Of a stretch of 7,485 nt of DNA, positions 5,617 to 7,485 are shown in pieces (position 1 is the first letter of the stretch; each line of letters begins with the position of its first letter). The stretch comes from Gemmatimonadota bacterium. Its GTDB lineage: Bacteria > Gemmatimonadota > Gemmatimonadetes > Palauibacterales > Palauibacteraceae. Made by a program: the position numbers and the translations under genes. Below the pieces are notes generated by a model, which saw nothing but the letters and a program-made list of their open reading frames with translations, did no database searches and was not told the origin of the DNA. The stretch covers positions 1-7,485 of the forward strand of contig JAUVPT010000071.1 of the NCBI GenBank assembly GCA_030598525.1, read 5' to 3'.

Positions 5617-6702
5617 ATGACCCCGACCGGAAACCAGGGACCACTGGACGACCTTCTGGAGCTCGGTTTCGTACCGGCCTCCGTCGAGCCGCGCGAGGTA
5701 GAAGCGGGCTGGCAGGGGGACCGTTTCGCCCTGGCTCTGGAACGGCCCGGCATGGGCACCCGGATCGGAATCTCGATCCGAGCTGACGGACCCGACCGGG
5801 CCGAGGATGCCGCGCACCGCGCGTTCGAGCTGATGGACCGGCTCACCTCCGAGCTGAATCGCTACGACTCCGCCTCCGCCCTCAGCGCGCTCAACAATCG
5901 CGGCGCCCTGTCTGATTCGCCGCCCGTTCTCACTGAAGTCGTGGACCGGGCCCTCGAAGCGGGCCTCCTCACATCGGGTGCGTTCGACCCGACGGTGGCA
6001 CCTCTGGTCGACCTGTTCGGCGGCGGCGTTCCACGCGTGCCGCCGAACGACCTCGCTGCGGCCTGGACGCCTGGACCGATCAAACGTCCCATTACCGTTC
6101 CCGAACCCGACCCGGCTGAGCTGCGCGAGGCGCTGGCGCTGGTCGGATCGGAGCATGTGCGGTGTGACGGGCCACGGATCGCGTTCGTCCGGGAAGGAAT
6201 GCACCTCACCCTCGACGGAATCGCGAAGGGGTGGATCGTCGATGCGATGGCGACCTCGCTCGAGCAGGCCGGTATCCGTGATTACCTGGTCGATGCCGGT
6301 GGCGACATCCGGGCCGCCGGGATTCCAGAGCCGGGCCGGCCGTGGACCGTGGCCGTGCAGGACCCGGAAAAGCAGGATCGCTGGCCGGACGTCATCGGCC
6401 TCGCCCGGGGTGCGGTCGCCACCTCCGGCAGCTATGAGTTTTACTTCGACCCCGAACGGACTCGCCACCACATCGTGGCCGGTCCGCGTGGAGTTTCTCC
6501 CGTCGAGGCATCGAGCGTCACCGTGACCGCCCCCGAGGCGGCGACGGCGGACGCGCTGGCGACGGCGGTATTCGTCCTGGGCCCCACCGCAGGGCTCCGG
6601 TTGATCGAGACGACAGCGGGTTGTGAGTGCCTCCTGATCGCCCCGGACGGGGCGCGGCACATGTCGACCGGCTGGACGGCCCTCTCCCTCGAAGGCAGGT
6701 GA
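5617..6702 (+). CDS. apbE: ApbE-like FAD:protein FMN transferase, no export signal
   Basis: A 361-residue flavin transferase; the family moves FMN from FAD onto a threonine or serine of target proteins, using Mg2+. ATG 5617 has GGAG 6 bases upstream. Family motifs in order: G45-M-G-T48; L80-N-R-Y-D-S-A-S-A-L-S-A-L-N93; S120-G-A-F-D-P-T126 with P-L-V; L199-D-G-I-A-K-G205; Y223-L-V-D-A-G-G-D230; V245-A-V-Q-D-P250; A268-T-S-G-S-Y273; H284-H-I286; and A311-D-A-L-A-T316, whose Asp and Thr are metal ligands in characterised enzymes. Two oddities: no signal peptide or lipobox, although most ApbE proteins are exported, and the usual H-I-x-D-P-x-T-G element reads H-H-I-V-A-G-P-R-G-V, keeping the His but losing the Asp and Thr. 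There is also an insert at about 135-165 after P-L-V-D-L-F-G. It is probably a transferase, possibly cytoplasmic or altered in activity. doxX follows after 3 bases. Confidence 0.9.
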   Translation: MTPTGNQGPLDDLLELGFVPASVEPREVEAGWQGDRFALALERPGMGTRIGISIRADGPDRAEDAAHRAFELMDRLTSELNRYDSASALSALNNRGALSDSPPVLTEVVDRALEAGLLTSGAFDPTVAPLVDLFGGGVPRVPPNDLAAAWTPGPIKRPITVPEPDPAELREALALVGSEHVRCDGPRIAFVREGMHLTLDGIAKGWIVDAMATSLEQAGIRDYLVDAGGDIRAAGIPEPGRPWTVAVQDPEKQDRWPDVIGLARGAVATSGSYEFYFDPERTRHHIVAGPRGVSPVEASSVTVTAPEAATADALATAVFVLGPTAGLRLIETTAGCECLLIAPDGARHMSTGWTALSLEGR

Positions 6703-6705
6703 GCG

Positions 6706-7245
6706 ATGTCGAAGGTCTCCTACGACCCTCTATCCTCCCCCTACACGAAGCTCCAGGTCGTGGCCCTCGTGGCCCTGCGCTTCGCGATCGGCTGGCACTT
6801 CTTCTACGAAGGCCTGACGAAGATCATGAACCCCTACTGGACTTCCGCCGGTTATCTCAGCGCGTCGCAGGGCTTCGCGTCCGAGTGGTTCGAGTGGCTG
6901 GTGTCCGACCCGGGCCGTCTCGCGCTGGTGGACGGCCTCAACAAGTGGGGACTCCTGATCCTCGGACTCCTCCTGATGCTGGGTCTGCTCACCCGGACCG
7001 CCACCATCCTCGCGATTCTGCTGCTGGCTCTCTACTACGTCGCGGCGCCGCCGTGGGTCGGGTTCGAGTACGCGATCCCGCAGGAGGGAGCGTACGTGAT
7101 CGTGAACAAGAACCTGGTCGAGCTGTTCGCCCTGTTCGTCACTCTGTTCTTCCCAACGGGGAGGTACATCGGCCTGGATCGACTGATCTGGTGGATGCGA
7201 AATCCCGAGCTGCCCGCCACGGTCGCGACAGAGCAATACGGATGA
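6706..7245 (+). CDS. DoxX-family integral membrane protein
   Basis: A 179-residue membrane protein of the DoxX/DoxD group, named for the small subunit of the archaeal thiosulfate:quinone oxidoreductase; bacterial members are mostly of unknown role, some tied to redox or thiol stress. Likely membrane helices are at 17-36, 81-97, 99-114 and 137-150. The first carries the family pattern L-R-F-A-I-G-W-H-F-F-Y-E-G-L-T-K, followed by N-P-Y-W-T-S-A-G-Y-L; the last ends in F-F-P-T-G-R-Y-I-G-L-D. The extra-membrane loop 42-78 is as usual. ATG 6706 follows the apbE stop by 3 bases, and its ribosome-binding site (AGGTGA) overlaps that stop, so the two are almost surely one operon and translationally coupled. 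No Cys and no flavinylation-like motif are present, so it does not look like an ApbE target itself. Confidence 0.9.
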   Translation: MSKVSYDPLSSPYTKLQVVALVALRFAIGWHFFYEGLTKIMNPYWTSAGYLSASQGFASEWFEWLVSDPGRLALVDGLNKWGLLILGLLLMLGLLTRTATILAILLLALYYVAAPPWVGFEYAIPQEGAYVIVNKNLVELFALFVTLFFPTGRYIGLDRLIWWMRNPELPATVATEQYG

Positions 7246-7280
7246 ACCTGACTCGAGCGAACGGGGAGAACGGACGATGA
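7242..7280 (+). CDS. Possible 12-residue bridging micro-ORF
   Basis: ATG 7242 overlaps the doxX stop as ATGA (7242-7245), reads MNLTRANGENGR, and its own TGA (7278-7280) overlaps the next gene's ATG, again as ATGA (7277-7280). It could hand ribosomes from doxX to the next gene. No separate ribosome-binding site precedes it. It may equally be a chance reading frame in a 31-base gap. Confidence 0.2.
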   Translation: MNLTRANGENGR

Positions 7281-7485
7281 GCGACGAGATCCGGATGGAC
7301 GAAGGAATGGACAACGACAAAGACAGAATCAACACCGACGAGAGTACCGAGGGTGTGGGACCGGGCGAGGCGGCGGACGAGAGGCTGGATACCGGGGTCG
7401 CTCCGCCGACAGGTGAGATCCCACCCCCCGCGGATCCGCCCCCGGTGACCGGCGGCGACGACCCCACTTCCTCCGGAATGAACCG
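7277..7485 (+). CDS. N-terminal part of an unknown protein, truncated by the window end
   Basis: An open frame of 69 codons from ATG 7277 runs to the end without a stop. GGGGAG (7263-7268) eight bases upstream is a good ribosome-binding site. ATGs at 7295 and 7307 are alternative starts. The first 40 residues are strongly acidic (M-S-D-E-I-R-M-D-E-G-M-D-N-D), and 43-60 are proline-rich (P-P-T-G-E-I-P-P-P-A-D-P-P-P), so this stretch is disordered rather than a folded domain or a normal signal peptide. The last visible codons are M-N and the first two bases of a CG-box codon (Arg). A twin-arginine signal M-N-R-R could therefore begin here, with the acidic part being an extension or a wrong start. 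By position it belongs to the apbE-doxX operon. In related genomes I recall Gfo/Idh/MocA oxidoreductases next to doxX; that identity is only a guess. Confidence 0.65.
   Translation, partial: MSDEIRMDEGMDNDKDRINTDESTEGVGPGEAADERLDTGVAPPTGEIPPPADPPPVTGGDDPTSSGMN

Overview
The window is a high-GC bacterial chromosomal segment with no sign of phage, transposon, CRISPR or RNA genes. A lipoprotein of the six-bladed beta-propeller/NHL type, a signal-less helical-backbone metal-receptor protein and a zinc-ribbon 'MYSTC' protein of unknown function together suggest Gemmatimonadota or a related soil/sediment lineage. That assignment is an inference from protein style, not a phylogenetic result.

Left part (1-1531): the last codons of an upstream + strand gene, then a lipidated beta-propeller protein (176-1438), then a compact convergent intergenic region with a strong 14-bp hairpin that probably terminates transcription from both sides. 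Minus-strand block (1529-3569): a di-heme cytochrome c peroxidase with a lipobox (3569 down to 2442), followed after 139 structured bases by a BtuF/TroA-like metal- or corrinoid-binding protein without a signal peptide (2302 down to 1529). A 293-base divergent intergenic region (3570-3862) carries several short dyads that could be operators.

Right part (3863-7485), all on +: an unrecognised protein with an N-terminal zinc ribbon, one hydrophobic segment, a lysine run and a charged helical tail; a GNAT acetyltransferase closely following it; a 112-base leader that can fold so as to bury the next ribosome-binding site; an ApbE-like FAD:protein FMN transferase; a DoxX-family membrane protein starting 3 bases after apbE; and the start of a further gene with an acidic, proline-rich N-terminus that runs off the window.

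The common theme is redox and envelope chemistry: peroxide reduction by a c-type cytochrome, covalent flavinylation and a DoxX-type quinone-associated membrane protein. The two redox groups are on opposite strands and nothing in the sequence proves they work together. Most of the window is ordinary. The items most worth a second look are the orphan zinc-ribbon/TM protein, the apbE-doxX-unknown operon with its unusual ApbE (no export signal, degenerate D-P-x-T-G motif), and the leader upstream of apbE.
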